Shown here: in pieces, positions 36,861 to 45,607 of the stretch
Position numbering within the stretch: the first letter of the stretch is position 1
Layout: every line of letters starts with the position of its first letter
Source: Stenotrophomonas sp. Ste86
GTDB lineage: Bacteria; Pseudomonadota; Gammaproteobacteria; Xanthomonadales; Xanthomonadaceae
Assembly (NCBI RefSeq): GCF_024519465.1
Contig: NZ_JALJRW010000004.1
Coordinates: 205,990-269,989 of the forward strand
Reading direction: 5' to 3'
DNA: 64,000 nucleotides
Notes under the pieces: model-generated
Database searches by the model: none
What the model saw: only the letters and a program-made list of their open reading frames with translations
What the model was told of the DNA's origin: nothing
Position numbers and translations under genes: made by a program

Positions 36861-38153
36861 ATGGATGCTTTCCACCCCAGCGTTCCCGCCCCATCCCTTC
36901 CCCCGCGCCAGACGTTGACGGCCGCTGGCGATGCATCGACCGCAGCGGCCCCCTGGCACGCCACCGCGCCCGCGGGCGCTGCATCGGTGAACGAGCCGCG
37001 CACGCTGGCGCCGCTCCGGATCCTGCACACCGAGGCCGCCAAGGGATTCGGCGGCCAGGAAATCTACATCTATCGCCACATGCTGGCGATGCGCGACCGT
37101 GGCCACGAGGTATCGCTGCTCTGCCAACCCGGCGCCCGCCTGGGCGAGATCGCGCGTGAGGCCGGCTTCACCGTGCACACGCTGAAGATGGGCGGGCTGC
37201 TGCGCCTGCTGCGCGGCATCTGGTCGGTCAGCCGGCTGGTGCGGCGCGGCGCCTTCGACGTGGTCAACACCACCAGCCGGCGCGACAGCCTGATCGCCGC
37301 GGCGGGCGCGCGCCTGGGCGGCACCCCGCTGGTAGTGCGCTCGCGCCACCTGATGAGCCCGGTCAACTCGCTGCTGACCTATACCGGCCTCCCGCACCGG
37401 GTGCTGACGGTGAGCAGCTACGTCAAGCAGTTGCTGGTGACGCGGGGGATCGAGGACGGCCGCATCGGCATCGTGCCACCGATCGCCGTGCCACCGCAGT
37501 GGTCGCAGATCGAGAGCGATAACCCCTGGCAGTGCGTGCAGGACACCCGCGCGGAGGTGCGCCGTGAACTGGGCTTCGATGAGGCCCATATCGTAGTCGG
37601 CTGCGTGGCCGTGCTGCGCGAGCCCAAGGGTCACCTGGACCTGCTGCGGGCGATCGCGCCGCTGTGCCGGCAGCATCCCAACCTGCAGCTGGTGATCGTC
37701 GGCGATGGCCAGCCGGTGATGGACAAGCTGGTGGCGCTGCGCCGCGAACTGGGCGTGGAGGCGCAGGTCCACCTGCTGGGGTATCGGCTGGGCGCCTGCC
37801 GGTTGATGGCAGGCTTCGACATCTTCGCCCTGGCCTCGCACAAGGAAGCGGCGGGCACGGTGTTCCTGGAGGCGGCGCACGTGGGCGTGCCGATCGTGGC
37901 CACGCGCGTGGGCGGCGTGCCGGAAATGGTGCTCGAAGGCAGCAATGCCCTGCTCGCCCCGCTGGGTGACCAGGCCGCCCTGACCGGCGCGTTGAAGACG
38001 CTGATCGAACAACCCGAACAGCGCCGACGCATGGGGCGCGCTGGCTGGGAATGGATGCGCACCGCACAGCGCTTCACCCCGTTGGGGCACACTGAAGCAA
38101 CCGAACATTATTACCACCAGTGGTTGAAGGAACTGGGCCATGGCCAACGCTAG
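36861..38153 (+). CDS. Glycosyltransferase family 4 (GT-B)
   Basis: 430 residues if started at ATG 36861. The Rossmann region begins LRILHTEAAKGFGGQEIYIYRHMLAMRDRGHEV; a donor-site E-x7-E motif appears as EAAGTVFLE, with TRVGGVPEMV after it. Transfers a sugar to a cell-surface glycan precursor; donor and acceptor cannot be read. The N-terminal 50 residues before the fold are Ala/Pro-rich and odd; alternatives are ATG 36774 or GTG 36987. A TACAAT at 36770-36775 could be the -10, which would rule out 36774. It overlaps the deacetylase start by 14 bases, so the two are an operon. Confidence 0.85.
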   Translation: MDAFHPSVPAPSLPPRQTLTAAGDASTAAAPWHATAPAGAASVNEPRTLAPLRILHTEAAKGFGGQEIYIYRHMLAMRDRGHEVSLLCQPGARLGEIAREAGFTVHTLKMGGLLRLLRGIWSVSRLVRRGAFDVVNTTSRRDSLIAAAGARLGGTPLVVRSRHLMSPVNSLLTYTGLPHRVLTVSSYVKQLLVTRGIEDGRIGIVPPIAVPPQWSQIESDNPWQCVQDTRAEVRRELGFDEAHIVVGCVAVLREPKGHLDLLRAIAPLCRQHPNLQLVIVGDGQPVMDKLVALRRELGVEAQVHLLGYRLGACRLMAGFDIFALASHKEAAGTVFLEAAHVGVPIVATRVGGVPEMVLEGSNALLAPLGDQAALTGALKTLIEQPEQRRRMGRAGWEWMRTAQRFTPLGHTEATEHYYHQWLKELGHGQR

Positions 38154-38994
38154 ATCCGTGCCGGTATTGATGCACCACCACGTGTCGCCGTCGCCGGGCA
38201 TGATCACGGTGTCGCCGGAGAATTTCGAAAGCCAGATCGCCTGGCTGGCCAGCAACGGCTGGACCTCGCTGACCCTGGACCAGTACGCCGACTTCCTGGC
38301 GGGCAAGCCGGTGCCGCGCAAGTCGATCGTGATCACCTTCGATGACGGTTACCTGGACAACTGGGTGTACGCGCATCCGATCCTGCAGAAGTACGGCATG
38401 CACGCAGTGGTGTTCGTGGTCACCGGCTGGATGGGCGAAGGCCCGGTGCGCCCGCATGCCGGCCAGCCCGGCGCCGTGCTGCCGGCCACGCCGGACCATC
38501 GCGGCTGTGAAGCGGCGATCCTGCGCGAGGACCGCACCGATGATGTGATGATGCGCTGGAGCGAGGCACGCGAGATGATCGCTGCGGGCACCTTCGAAGT
38601 GCATTGCCACACCCACACCCATACGCGCTGGCTGAAGCAGGACATCAGCCGCGAGCAGAAACGCGAAGGCATCACCCGCGATCTGTCGATGGCCCGGCAG
38701 GTGCTGCAGAAGCAGCTGGGCGAGGTGTCGGACACGCTGTGCTGGCCGTATGGCGACTTCGACGAGGACTACCTGCCGATCGCACGCGCGCAGGGCTTCC
38801 GCTACCTGCATACCACCCACCCGTTCGGGCGCAACGTAGTGGGCGGCGATCCGGAGCACATCTATCGTTTCGCTATCCGCAACCGCCCCGCCAGTTGGCT
38901 GCGCAAGCGCATCGCGTGGAGCTACAACCCGCTGATCGCGCCGCTGTTCAACCGCTTCAAAGCGAAGCAGAAGAAGATGGTGCCGGGGCCGTAA
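38140..38994 (+). CDS. Polysaccharide deacetylase family (NodB-like)
   Basis: 284 residues. NodB motif 1 is TFDDGY (66-71, catalytic and metal Asp D68/D69); motif 2 is in HCHTHTH (155-161), with more His than usual; WPYGDFDEDY and the closing LHTTHPFGRN follow. Carbohydrate esterase family 4 enzymes remove N- or O-acetyl groups. No signal peptide is seen, so it probably acts in the cytoplasm on a glycan precursor together with the glycosyltransferase it overlaps. The family also includes enzymes on lipid-linked sugars. A bidirectional terminator follows. Confidence 0.85.
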   Translation: MANARSVPVLMHHHVSPSPGMITVSPENFESQIAWLASNGWTSLTLDQYADFLAGKPVPRKSIVITFDDGYLDNWVYAHPILQKYGMHAVVFVVTGWMGEGPVRPHAGQPGAVLPATPDHRGCEAAILREDRTDDVMMRWSEAREMIAAGTFEVHCHTHTHTRWLKQDISREQKREGITRDLSMARQVLQKQLGEVSDTLCWPYGDFDEDYLPIARAQGFRYLHTTHPFGRNVVGGDPEHIYRFAIRNRPASWLRKRIAWSYNPLIAPLFNRFKAKQKKMVPGP

Positions 38995-39020
38995 CGCCGT
39001 GTGTGGCGCATCGCAGAATA

Positions 39021-39049
39021 AAAAACGCCCCGGCAAACCGGGGCGTTTT
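39021..39049. terminator. Bidirectional terminator between deacetylase and glmM
   Basis: Perfect eight-base stem CGCCCCGG/CCGGGGCG (39026-39033 with 39038-39045), loop CAAA, with five A before and four T after, so it serves both convergent genes. Confidence 0.92.
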
Positions 39050-39072
39050 GCTGTCGCCTTGGCGACCGTGCC

Positions 39073-40440
39073 TCACGCCGCGGCGGCGGCCTTGACTGCG
39101 CTGGACAGGTTGTCGAGCGTGGCTTGCATCAGCTCGGCGGTATCGGCTTCCACCGTGACGCGCACCACCGGCTCGGTGCCAGACGGACGCAGGAAAGCGC
39201 GACCACGCCCCTTCACTGCCTCCTGAGCGGCGGCCAGTGCCGCCTGCACGCCCTGCGCCTGCACGATCGCCTTGGCCGAGACATTGGCCAGACGCACGTT
39301 GACGGTCTTCTGCGGCACCCGGTGCAGCCCAACCAGCGACTGACGCAGCGTGGTGCCTTCACGACGCAGCACTTCCAGCACCTGCAGCGCACTGACGATG
39401 GCATCGCCGGTGGTCGCACGGTCCAGGCACAGCAGGTGGCCGGAGGCTTCGCCGCCGAGCACGCCGCCACCCTCCACCAGTGCCTGGTGCACGTAGCGGT
39501 CGCCGACGTTGCTGCGCACGAACGGCAGGCCGAGGCGCTCCATGGCCTGTTCCAGCCCGAAATTGGTCATCAGCGTGCCCACCACCGGGCCGCGCAGGCG
39601 ACCATTGCGCTGCCACGACGGCGCCAGCACATACAGCAGGTCGTCGCCGTCGACCGGGTTGCCCTGGTCGTCGGCCATCAGCACGCGGTCGCCATCGCCA
39701 TCGAAGGCGATGCCAAGGTCGGCACCCACCTCGCGGACTTTGGCGGCAAGATTGTCGATGTGCATGGAGCCGACGCCATCGTTGATGTTCACGCCGTTGG
39801 GCTCGGCACCGATGGTGACCACGTCGGCGCCCAGTTCGCGGAACAGCAGCGGAGCGATGTGGTAAGTGGCGCCATGCGCGCAGTCGAGCACGATCTTCAG
39901 CCCGCGCAGGTCGAACGCGCGCGGCACGCTGGCCTTGCAGAATTCGATGTAGCGGCCCACCGCGTCGCGCGCGCGCATGGCCTTGCCCAGCCGATCGGAT
40001 TCGGCGGTGGTGAAGGCGCTGTCCAGCGCCGCTTCCAGTGCAAGCTCGGTGGCATCGTCGAGCTTCTCGCCATCGGCGGAGAAGAACTTGATGCCGTTGT
40101 CGTAATGCGGATTGTGCGAGGCACTGATCACGATGCCGGCATCGGCGCCGAGTGTACGCGTGAGGAAGGCCACGGCCGGGGTCGGCATCGGGCCCAGCAG
40201 CTGCACGTCGGCGCCGGCGGCGACCAGCCCGGCTTCCAGTGCCGCTTCGAACATGTAGCCGGAGATGCGCGTGTCCTTGCCGATCACCACCACCGGGCGG
40301 TGCCCGGGGCGGTGGCCATTGCGTTCGGTCAGCACGCGGCCGAGCGCATTGCCCAGGCGCAGCACGAAATCAGCGGAAATCACGCCCTGCCCGACCCGAC
40401 CGCGGATGCCGTCGGTGCCAAAATACTTGCGCGCCCCCAT
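39073..40440 (-). CDS. glmM: Phosphoglucosamine mutase
   Basis: 455 residues (family about 445). Converts glucosamine-6-P to glucosamine-1-P for UDP-GlcNAc. Starts [17 protein letters not shown]; phosphoserine loop [16 protein letters not shown] with S108; metal loop DGDGDRVLM; sugar loop GGEASGH; phosphate-binding [11 protein letters not shown] at the end. ATG 40440 overlaps the accD stop (TGATG). A longer open frame upstream runs through accD out of frame and is meaningless. Confidence 0.97.
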   Translation of the reverse strand: MGARKYFGTDGIRGRVGQGVISADFVLRLGNALGRVLTERNGHRPGHRPVVVIGKDTRISGYMFEAALEAGLVAAGADVQLLGPMPTPAVAFLTRTLGADAGIVISASHNPHYDNGIKFFSADGEKLDDATELALEAALDSAFTTAESDRLGKAMRARDAVGRYIEFCKASVPRAFDLRGLKIVLDCAHGATYHIAPLLFRELGADVVTIGAEPNGVNINDGVGSMHIDNLAAKVREVGADLGIAFDGDGDRVLMADDQGNPVDGDDLLYVLAPSWQRNGRLRGPVVGTLMTNFGLEQAMERLGLPFVRSNVGDRYVHQALVEGGGVLGGEASGHLLCLDRATTGDAIVSALQVLEVLRREGTTLRQSLVGLHRVPQKTVNVRLANVSAKAIVQAQGVQAALAAAQEAVKGRGRAFLRPSGTEPVVRVTVEADTAELMQATLDNLSSAVKAAAAA

Positions 40441-41324
40441 CAGGCGGCCTCGTCGGCGACCGGTGCCGGCTGGCGACCGAGCAACGCCAGCAGGTCGGCC
40501 AGGCGCTCGCGCAGTTCGCGGCGGTCGCAGATCTGGTCGATGGCGCCGTGTTCGAGCAGGAACTCCGAACGCTGGAACCCTTCCGGCAGCTTCTCGCGCA
40601 CGGTCTGCTCGATCACGCGCGGGCCGGCGAAGCCGATCAGGGCGTGCGGTTCGGCGATGTTGATGTCGCCCAGCATCGCAAACGAGGCCGACACGCCGCC
40701 GGTGGTCGGGTGGGTGAGCACCGAGATATACGGCAACCCGGCCTCGCGCAGCTTGCCCAGCGCGGCGGACGTCTTGGCCATCTGCATCAGCGAGAACAGG
40801 CCTTCCTGCATGCGCGCGCCGCCGCTGGCGGAGAAGCACACGTAGGGTGCGCCGATGTCCAGCGCCTTTTCCGCGGCCAGCGAGAAGCGTTCGCCGACCA
40901 CCGACCCCATCGAGCCACCCATGAAGGCGAAGTCGAAGGCCGACGCCACCAGCGGACGGCCCTTGAGCAGGCCCTGCATGGCGATCAGCGCGTCGTACTC
41001 GCCGGTGTTCTTCTGCGAGGCCTTGATGCGCTCGCTGTACTTCTTCTGGTCCTTGAACTTGAGCAGGTCGGTCGGTCCCAGGCGCGCGGCGATCTCGGTG
41101 GTGCTGTCGGCGTCGAACAGCGCGGCCAGGCGCGCACGGGCGCGGATGGCCATGTGGTGGCCACACTTGGGGCAGACTTCCAGGTTCTCTTCCAGCTCAG
41201 GGCCGTACAGCGCGCTGCCGCAATTGCTGCACTTCTCCCACAGGCCCTCGGGGACGCTGCGCTTCTTGCTGGGGACGTTGTCGGTGCGGATGCCCGACGG
41301 CATCAACTTGCTGAGCCAACTCAT
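40440..41324 (-). CDS. accD: Acetyl-CoA carboxylase carboxyltransferase subunit beta
   Basis: 294 residues. Zinc ribbon C32/C35/C51/C54 ([10 protein letters not shown]...VCPKCGHHM), then the carboxyltransferase fold with [12 protein letters not shown] and [18 protein letters not shown]. Pairs with AccA for malonyl-CoA synthesis. Followed directly by glmM, with which it is translationally coupled; preceded by trpA after a 436-base repeat-containing gap. Confidence 0.97.
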   Translation of the reverse strand: MSWLSKLMPSGIRTDNVPSKKRSVPEGLWEKCSNCGSALYGPELEENLEVCPKCGHHMAIRARARLAALFDADSTTEIAARLGPTDLLKFKDQKKYSERIKASQKNTGEYDALIAMQGLLKGRPLVASAFDFAFMGGSMGSVVGERFSLAAEKALDIGAPYVCFSASGGARMQEGLFSLMQMAKTSAALGKLREAGLPYISVLTHPTTGGVSASFAMLGDINIAEPHALIGFAGPRVIEQTVREKLPEGFQRSEFLLEHGAIDQICDRRELRERLADLLALLGRQPAPVADEAA

Positions 41325-41531
41325 GCGGGATGCTACTTCCGTTCAGGGCGGCCCGAGGGCCGCAAAGGCGGACAGTCTAGCTCAGGCCCTCCCCGCCCGT
41401 GCACCCCCTGCGGGGTGCGGTGGGCCGGGGGAAAACCGTGCTGTGACGTATGTTTAGCAACGGGCGACGGCGGTCTCCGGCCGGGATTCCGATCCTCTCA
41501 CGGCAACACCAGCGCCTTGGTCGTGTCGCGG
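41325..41531. other. accD upstream region, no gene
   Basis: About 200 bases before accD. One short G+C hairpin (GCACCCCCTGCGGGGTGC, about 41399-41418) and a TAGACT that could be a weak -10 at about 41375 on the minus strand; no open frame with coding character. The next feature is repeat copy D. Confidence 0.5.
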
Positions 41532-41721
41532 GAGGCAGGCGGGCAGCCGCGCCCGGGACACGCACGTAAACCCGTCCATGGGGGCTCGTGGGCGCCTTGC
41601 TTGTTTGTGCAGTCCTGCACAAACGAGCAAGGCCGGGGTTGGGCGTCCTGCCCAACCCGTCCGGCGCATGCGCCGGACCCTTGGCGCCCACCGGTCCCGG
41701 GCGCGGCTGCCCGCCTGCCTC
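41532..41721 (+). repeat. Palindromic repeat, family P, long form (copy D)
   Basis: Perfect 28-base terminal inverted repeats (41532-41559 and 41694-41721). Core ACGTAAACCCGTCCATGGGG, then GCTCG and GGGCGCC, hairpin arms around TTTGTGCAGTCCTGCACAAA, GGCGTCCTGCCCA, and palindrome TCCGGCGCATGCGCCGGA. It fills most of the accD-trpA gap. Confidence 0.88.
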
Positions 41722-41760
41722 TGCACAGTATGCGGATCGGAGATCGAGGGCGCCGCTTGA

Positions 41761-42573
41761 TCAGGCTTGGTCGAGCGCAGCACGCAGCGGCGCGAGGAAG
41801 GACTGTGCGGTCTGTGCGGCAGCACCTGCATCGGCACCTTCGGCAAGTGCGGCTACCAGGGCGCTGCCTACTACGACGCCGTCGGCTTCGACGGCCATGG
41901 CCGCGGCGCTGGCCGCATCCTTGATGCCGAAGCCGGCCACCACCGGTACCTGCGAGCGGCTGCGCAGGTCGCGCAGGCGGGCGCTGGCGGCGCTGCTGTC
42001 CAGACGGTCGGACGCACCGGTCACCCCGGCGAAGCTGACGTAGTAAAGGTAGCCCTGGGCCATTGCGGACAAGCTGTCCAGCCGCGCATCGGCGGTGGTC
42101 GGCGAGGCCAGCAGGATCAGCGCCAGGCCGGCGGCGGTGAAGATCTCACGGGTTTCAGCGGCCTCTTCCGGCGGCAGGTCGACCAGCAGCACGCCATCCA
42201 CGCCGGCGGCGATCGCGGTCTGCGCGAAGCGCGCGGTGCCGTGGATCTCGACCGGATTCAGGTAGCCCATCAGCACCACCGGGGTGGTGGTGTCGTCGCG
42301 GCGGAAGGCGGCCACGGTTTCCAGCACGTAACGCAGCCCTGCCCCGCGCGCCAGCGCGCGCTCGGAGCTGCGCTGGATGGTGGGGCCATCGGCCATGGGG
42401 TCGGAAAACGGCACGCCGAGTTCGATCACGTCGGCGCCGGCGGCGGCCAGCGCATGCATCACCGGCACGGTGGCCTCCAGGCCCGGGTCGCCCGCGGTGA
42501 TGAAAGGAATCAGCGCCTTGCGGCCGGAGGCGCGCAGGCGGGCGAAACAGGCATCGATACGGTCCACGGACAT
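41761..42573 (-). CDS. trpA: Tryptophan synthase alpha chain
   Basis: 270 residues. Cleaves indole-3-glycerol phosphate. Catalytic E51 (VIELGVPFSDP) and D62 (ADGPTIQ) are in place; the phosphate loop VVAGFGIKDAAS is near the end. ATG 42573 has AAGGAT 9 bases upstream; the TTG at 42591 is unlikely. It follows a lipoprotein gene by one base rather than trpB directly. Confidence 0.97.
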   Translation of the reverse strand: MSVDRIDACFARLRASGRKALIPFITAGDPGLEATVPVMHALAAAGADVIELGVPFSDPMADGPTIQRSSERALARGAGLRYVLETVAAFRRDDTTTPVVLMGYLNPVEIHGTARFAQTAIAAGVDGVLLVDLPPEEAAETREIFTAAGLALILLASPTTADARLDSLSAMAQGYLYYVSFAGVTGASDRLDSSAASARLRDLRSRSQVPVVAGFGIKDAASAAAMAVEADGVVVGSALVAALAEGADAGAAAQTAQSFLAPLRAALDQA

Positions 42574-42574
42574 T

Positions 42575-43264
42575 TCAGGCACATCCTTCAATCAGTTCAA
42601 CGGCGCCGCTGGCGCCCCAGTACAACTTCGAAATCACCCCGTCGACGATCTCCAGCCGGATCGCAAGATCCGAACCGGGGTCCTGCCAGGTGAGGTACTC
42701 GCCGGTTTCAGGATCGTAAGCGTGCGGCTGCGCGGTGCTGCCCCTGGGCAAGCGCTTGAGCGCTTCGGCACGCGACATGCCCAGGCGCAGCCCGAACGGA
42801 CCGGACTGGGTGATGGTCTCGTCCGAACCGTCGAGCAGGGCCAGGTCGAAGCGCGCCACATGCCCGTCATCGACCATCATCGACACGCCTTCGGGCAGGC
42901 TGCCGCGCTCGTAATATTCGCAGCTGCCGAGCTGGCCGCCTTCGCTCAGGCCCGCCGAATGCCATTGCGCATCGGCATCCTCGGCGCTGAAACGCTGCCC
43001 GATCACCACGTCGCCGGCATGGTCCAGCGCTACCGAGACCACCGCGGGTGCGGCGTCGTTGTCGGTCGCTGTGGGCGCGGGCTCGGGATCGTCTTCGATC
43101 GGGCGGTTGGCGATGTCATCGTCGTTGCTGGCCGGCGCCCGCGCCGGTGCAATGGCCGCCGGTGACGCTGGCGCGGCAGCCAGCAGCGGCGGATCCGGCG
43201 GCGTGCAGCCGCTCAGGCCGACCACGATCAGCAGCGCACTTCCCTGGCGCAGCAGCGGATTCAC
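42575..43264 (-). CDS. Putative lipoprotein encoded between trpB and trpA
   Basis: 229 residues from GTG 43264, overlapping the trpB stop (GTGA). Residues 1-20 are a lipoprotein signal ending LSGC with acylated C20. An Ala/Pro-rich linker (to about 50) and an Asp-rich stretch follow, then a globular part from [18 protein letters not shown] with several Trp/Tyr. [19 protein letters not shown] near residue 150 resembles a helix-turn seen in small outer-membrane-associated modules. No family is recognised with confidence. Tight coupling on both sides shows it is co-expressed with the Trp synthase genes, though nothing suggests a Trp role. Confidence 0.75.
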   Translation of the reverse strand: MNPLLRQGSALLIVVGLSGCTPPDPPLLAAAPASPAAIAPARAPASNDDDIANRPIEDDPEPAPTATDNDAAPAVVSVALDHAGDVVIGQRFSAEDADAQWHSAGLSEGGQLGSCEYYERGSLPEGVSMMVDDGHVARFDLALLDGSDETITQSGPFGLRLGMSRAEALKRLPRGSTAQPHAYDPETGEYLTWQDPGSDLAIRLEIVDGVISKLYWGASGAVELIEGCA

Positions 43265-44478
43265 AGCATCAGACCTTCGCGCGCGGCGATGGTGTGCACG
43301 TCCTTGTCGCCACGACCGGACAGGTTGCACAGCACCAGCTTGTCGCGGGGCAGTTCGCGCGCCAGCTTGATCGCCTGCGCCACCGCATGGCTGGATTCCA
43401 GCGCGGCCAGGATGCCTTCGCTGTGCGCCAGCTGGTGGAAGGCGGCCAGGGCTTCGTCGTCGGTGATGCCGACATACTCGGCCCGGCCGGCGTCAGCCAA
43501 AAACGCGTGCTCCGGGCCGACGCCGGGGTAATCCAGGCCGGCCGAGACCGAATGGGTCTCGGTGATCTGCCCGTCATCGTCGCAGATCACATACGTGCGG
43601 TTGCCGTGCAGCACGCCGGGGCGACCGGCGGCGATGGACGCGGCGTGGCGACCGGTGTCGATGCCATCACCGGCTGCTTCAGCGCCAACGATGCGCACCT
43701 GGCGATCGTTGAGGAAGGCATGGAACAGGCCGATCGCGTTGCTGCCGCCGCCGACGCAGGCGGTGATCGCGTCGGGCAGGCGGCCGTAATCGGTGAACAT
43801 CTGCGCCCGGGCTTCACGGCCGACGATGGCGTTGAAGTCACGGACCATGCGCGGGTACGGGTCCGGGCCGGCCACGGTGCCGATGATGTAGAAGGTGTCG
43901 CGGACATTGGTGACCCAGTCGCGCATCGCTTCATTGAGCGCGTCCTTGAGCGTGGCCGAGCCGGAGGTCACCGGCACCACCGTCGCCCCGAGCAGCTTCA
44001 TGCGGTAGACGTTGATCTTCTGCCGCTCGATGTCGGTGGCGCCCATGTACACCACGCATTCCAGGCCCAGACGCGCGGCCACGGTGGCGCTGGCCACGCC
44101 GTGCTGGCCAGCACCGGTCTCGGCGATGATGCGGGTCTTGCCCATCCGCGCGGCCAGCAGGGCCTGGCCGATGGTGTTGTTGATCTTGTGCGCGCCGGTG
44201 TGGTTCAGGTCTTCGCGCTTGAGCAGGATCTGCGCGCCGCCGACCTGTTTGCTGAGGCGTTCGGCGTGGTAGATCGGGCTGGGCCGGCCCACGTAGTGGG
44301 TGAGGTCCTTGTCGTAGGCGGCGATGAAGGCCGGATCGCGGCGCGCCTGGTCGTAGGCGGCAGCCAGCTCCTGCAGCGGCCCGATCAGCGTTTCGGCGAC
44401 GAAACTGCCGCCGTAGCGGCCGAAATGGCCCTGGGCGTCGGGGTAGGCGTGGAAATCAACGATGGGGGATGCGGACAT
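43261..44478 (-). CDS. trpB: Tryptophan synthase beta chain
   Basis: 405 residues. PLP enzyme joining indole and serine. Starts [29 protein letters not shown] lysine K98 in HTGAHKIN; phosphate loop [10 protein letters not shown]. TrpB1 type, paired with trpA. ATG 44478 is chosen as the point of normal N-terminus; the frame continues upstream into the regulatory gap. Divergent from a LysR gene. Confidence 0.97.
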   Translation of the reverse strand: MSASPIVDFHAYPDAQGHFGRYGGSFVAETLIGPLQELAAAYDQARRDPAFIAAYDKDLTHYVGRPSPIYHAERLSKQVGGAQILLKREDLNHTGAHKINNTIGQALLAARMGKTRIIAETGAGQHGVASATVAARLGLECVVYMGATDIERQKINVYRMKLLGATVVPVTSGSATLKDALNEAMRDWVTNVRDTFYIIGTVAGPDPYPRMVRDFNAIVGREARAQMFTDYGRLPDAITACVGGGSNAIGLFHAFLNDRQVRIVGAEAAGDGIDTGRHAASIAAGRPGVLHGNRTYVICDDDGQITETHSVSAGLDYPGVGPEHAFLADAGRAEYVGITDDEALAAFHQLAHSEGILAALESSHAVAQAIKLARELPRDKLVLCNLSGRGDKDVHTIAAREGLML

Positions 44479-44518
44479 GTCGCGACAGCCGGTGGAGACA
44501 GGCTGCCAATTTAACGCA

Positions 44519-44532
44519 CCTGTCATGACAGG
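44519..44532. promoter_or_regulatory. Palindromic operator candidate between trpB and lysR
   Basis: Perfect 14-base palindrome CCTGTCATGACAGG, containing a T-N11-A LysR box. Half-sites CCTGTCAGG (44555-44563) and GACAGG (44497-44502) flank it. Lies in the 95-base gap between divergent trpB and the regulator gene, where a TrpI-type activator would bind. Confidence 0.6.
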
Positions 44533-44573
44533 AATATCGATAATATCTCCGACAACCTGTCAGGAAAACTCAC

Positions 44574-45467
44574 ATGAACGACAGCCCCCTGCCGCCGCTC
44601 AACGCCCTGCGCAGCTTTGAAGCGGCCGCCCGCCTGGGCGGAGTCGGCCGCGCCGCCGAAGCCCTGCACGTCACCCATGGCGCGATCAGCCGACAACTGC
44701 GCCTGCTGGAGGATCACCTGGGCGTGGCCCTGTTCGAGCGCGACGGCCGCGGCCTGCGCCTGACCCGCGCCGGCGACATCCTGCAGGCCGCCTGTGCGGG
44801 GGCTTTCGGACAGATCCGCGAGGCGGTCACGGTGCTGCAGCGCCAGCAACGCCCCGAGGCGCTGGTGCTGGGGTGCAGCGGCAGCATCCTGGCGCGCTGG
44901 ATGATTCCCCGCCTGCAGACGCTGCAGGCCGACCTGCCCCAGCTGGCGCTGCATTGGTCGGCCCAGGACGGCAGTTTCACCGATGCACAACAGGCCCTGG
45001 ACGCGGTACTGCTGCTGGCCCAGCCGCCGTGGCCGCGGCGGTGGCAGGTGCGTGAGCTGGCCCCGGAACGGGTCGGGGTGGTGGTCAGCCCGCAGCACCC
45101 GGCGGCGGCACGGCTGCGCCAGCACCCGCCCTCCGCACTGCTTGGCGAGCCGTTGCTGCACACCACCTCGCGGCCGCAGGCGTGGCCGGCCTGGGCGGAC
45201 GCACACGGGGTGGACCCGGCCCGGTTGCAGCTGGGCAGTGGCTTTGACCATCTTTATTACCTGCTGGAGGCGGCGGTCGCCGGGCTGGGCGTGGCGATTG
45301 CGCCGGAGCCGTTGGTGGCCGACGAGCTGGCTGCCGGACGCCTGCTGGCGCCGTGGGGGTTTGGCGCCACCGGCGGGTTCTGGGTGCTGGCGACACCGGA
45401 GGGTGCACCGGATCCGCGGGTGGATGCATTGGCCGAGTGGCTGGCCGCGCAATTGGCGCGCGGCTGA
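44574..45467 (+). CDS. LysR-type regulator (TrpI-like)
   Basis: 297 residues. N-terminal winged HTH (LNALRSFEAAARLGGVGRAAEALHVTHGAISRQLRLLEDHLG) followed by a periplasmic-binding-type effector domain. Sequence similar in style to GcvA/TrpI subgroup, and its position divergent from trpB matches TrpI of pseudomonads, which activates trpBA in response to indole-3-glycerol phosphate. The role is inferred from position. Ends near a pair of SMAG repeats. Confidence 0.85.
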   Translation: MNDSPLPPLNALRSFEAAARLGGVGRAAEALHVTHGAISRQLRLLEDHLGVALFERDGRGLRLTRAGDILQAACAGAFGQIREAVTVLQRQQRPEALVLGCSGSILARWMIPRLQTLQADLPQLALHWSAQDGSFTDAQQALDAVLLLAQPPWPRRWQVRELAPERVGVVVSPQHPAAARLRQHPPSALLGEPLLHTTSRPQAWPAWADAHGVDPARLQLGSGFDHLYYLLEAAVAGLGVAIAPEPLVADELAAGRLLAPWGFGATGGFWVLATPEGAPDPRVDALAEWLAAQLARG

Positions 45468-45489
45468 CGAGAGCCCGCGATTGCCGACC

Positions 45490-45513
45490 GTAGATCCACG
45501 CCATGCGGGGATG
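45490..45513 (+). repeat. SMAG/REP palindrome (left of pair)
   Basis: GTAG then ATCCACG-CCATG-CGGGGAT, one mismatch; head to the right-hand copy at 45567 in inverted orientation, forming a BIME-like pair after the LysR stop. Confidence 0.8.
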
Positions 45514-45566
45514 CCGGGCGGCGCGTGGCGCGTTTTCCTGAAGGGCCATGCTGCTGCACAGAGAGC

Positions 45567-45589
45567 AGCCACGCATGGCGTGGCTCTAC
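45567..45589 (-). repeat. SMAG/REP palindrome (right of pair)
   Basis: AGCCACGC-ATG-GCGTGGCT with CTAC (GTAG on the minus strand). Together with 45490-45513 it lies between the convergent LysR and TelA genes and may stabilise or end their mRNAs. Confidence 0.85.
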
Positions 45590-45607
45590 CTTAGTGCGCG
45601 GCGGGCG

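Noticed and set aside
39073..41166. Apparent fusion of glmM with an N-terminal 240-codon extension
   Set aside because: The extension is accD read in the wrong frame; glmM starts at the TGATG overlap.
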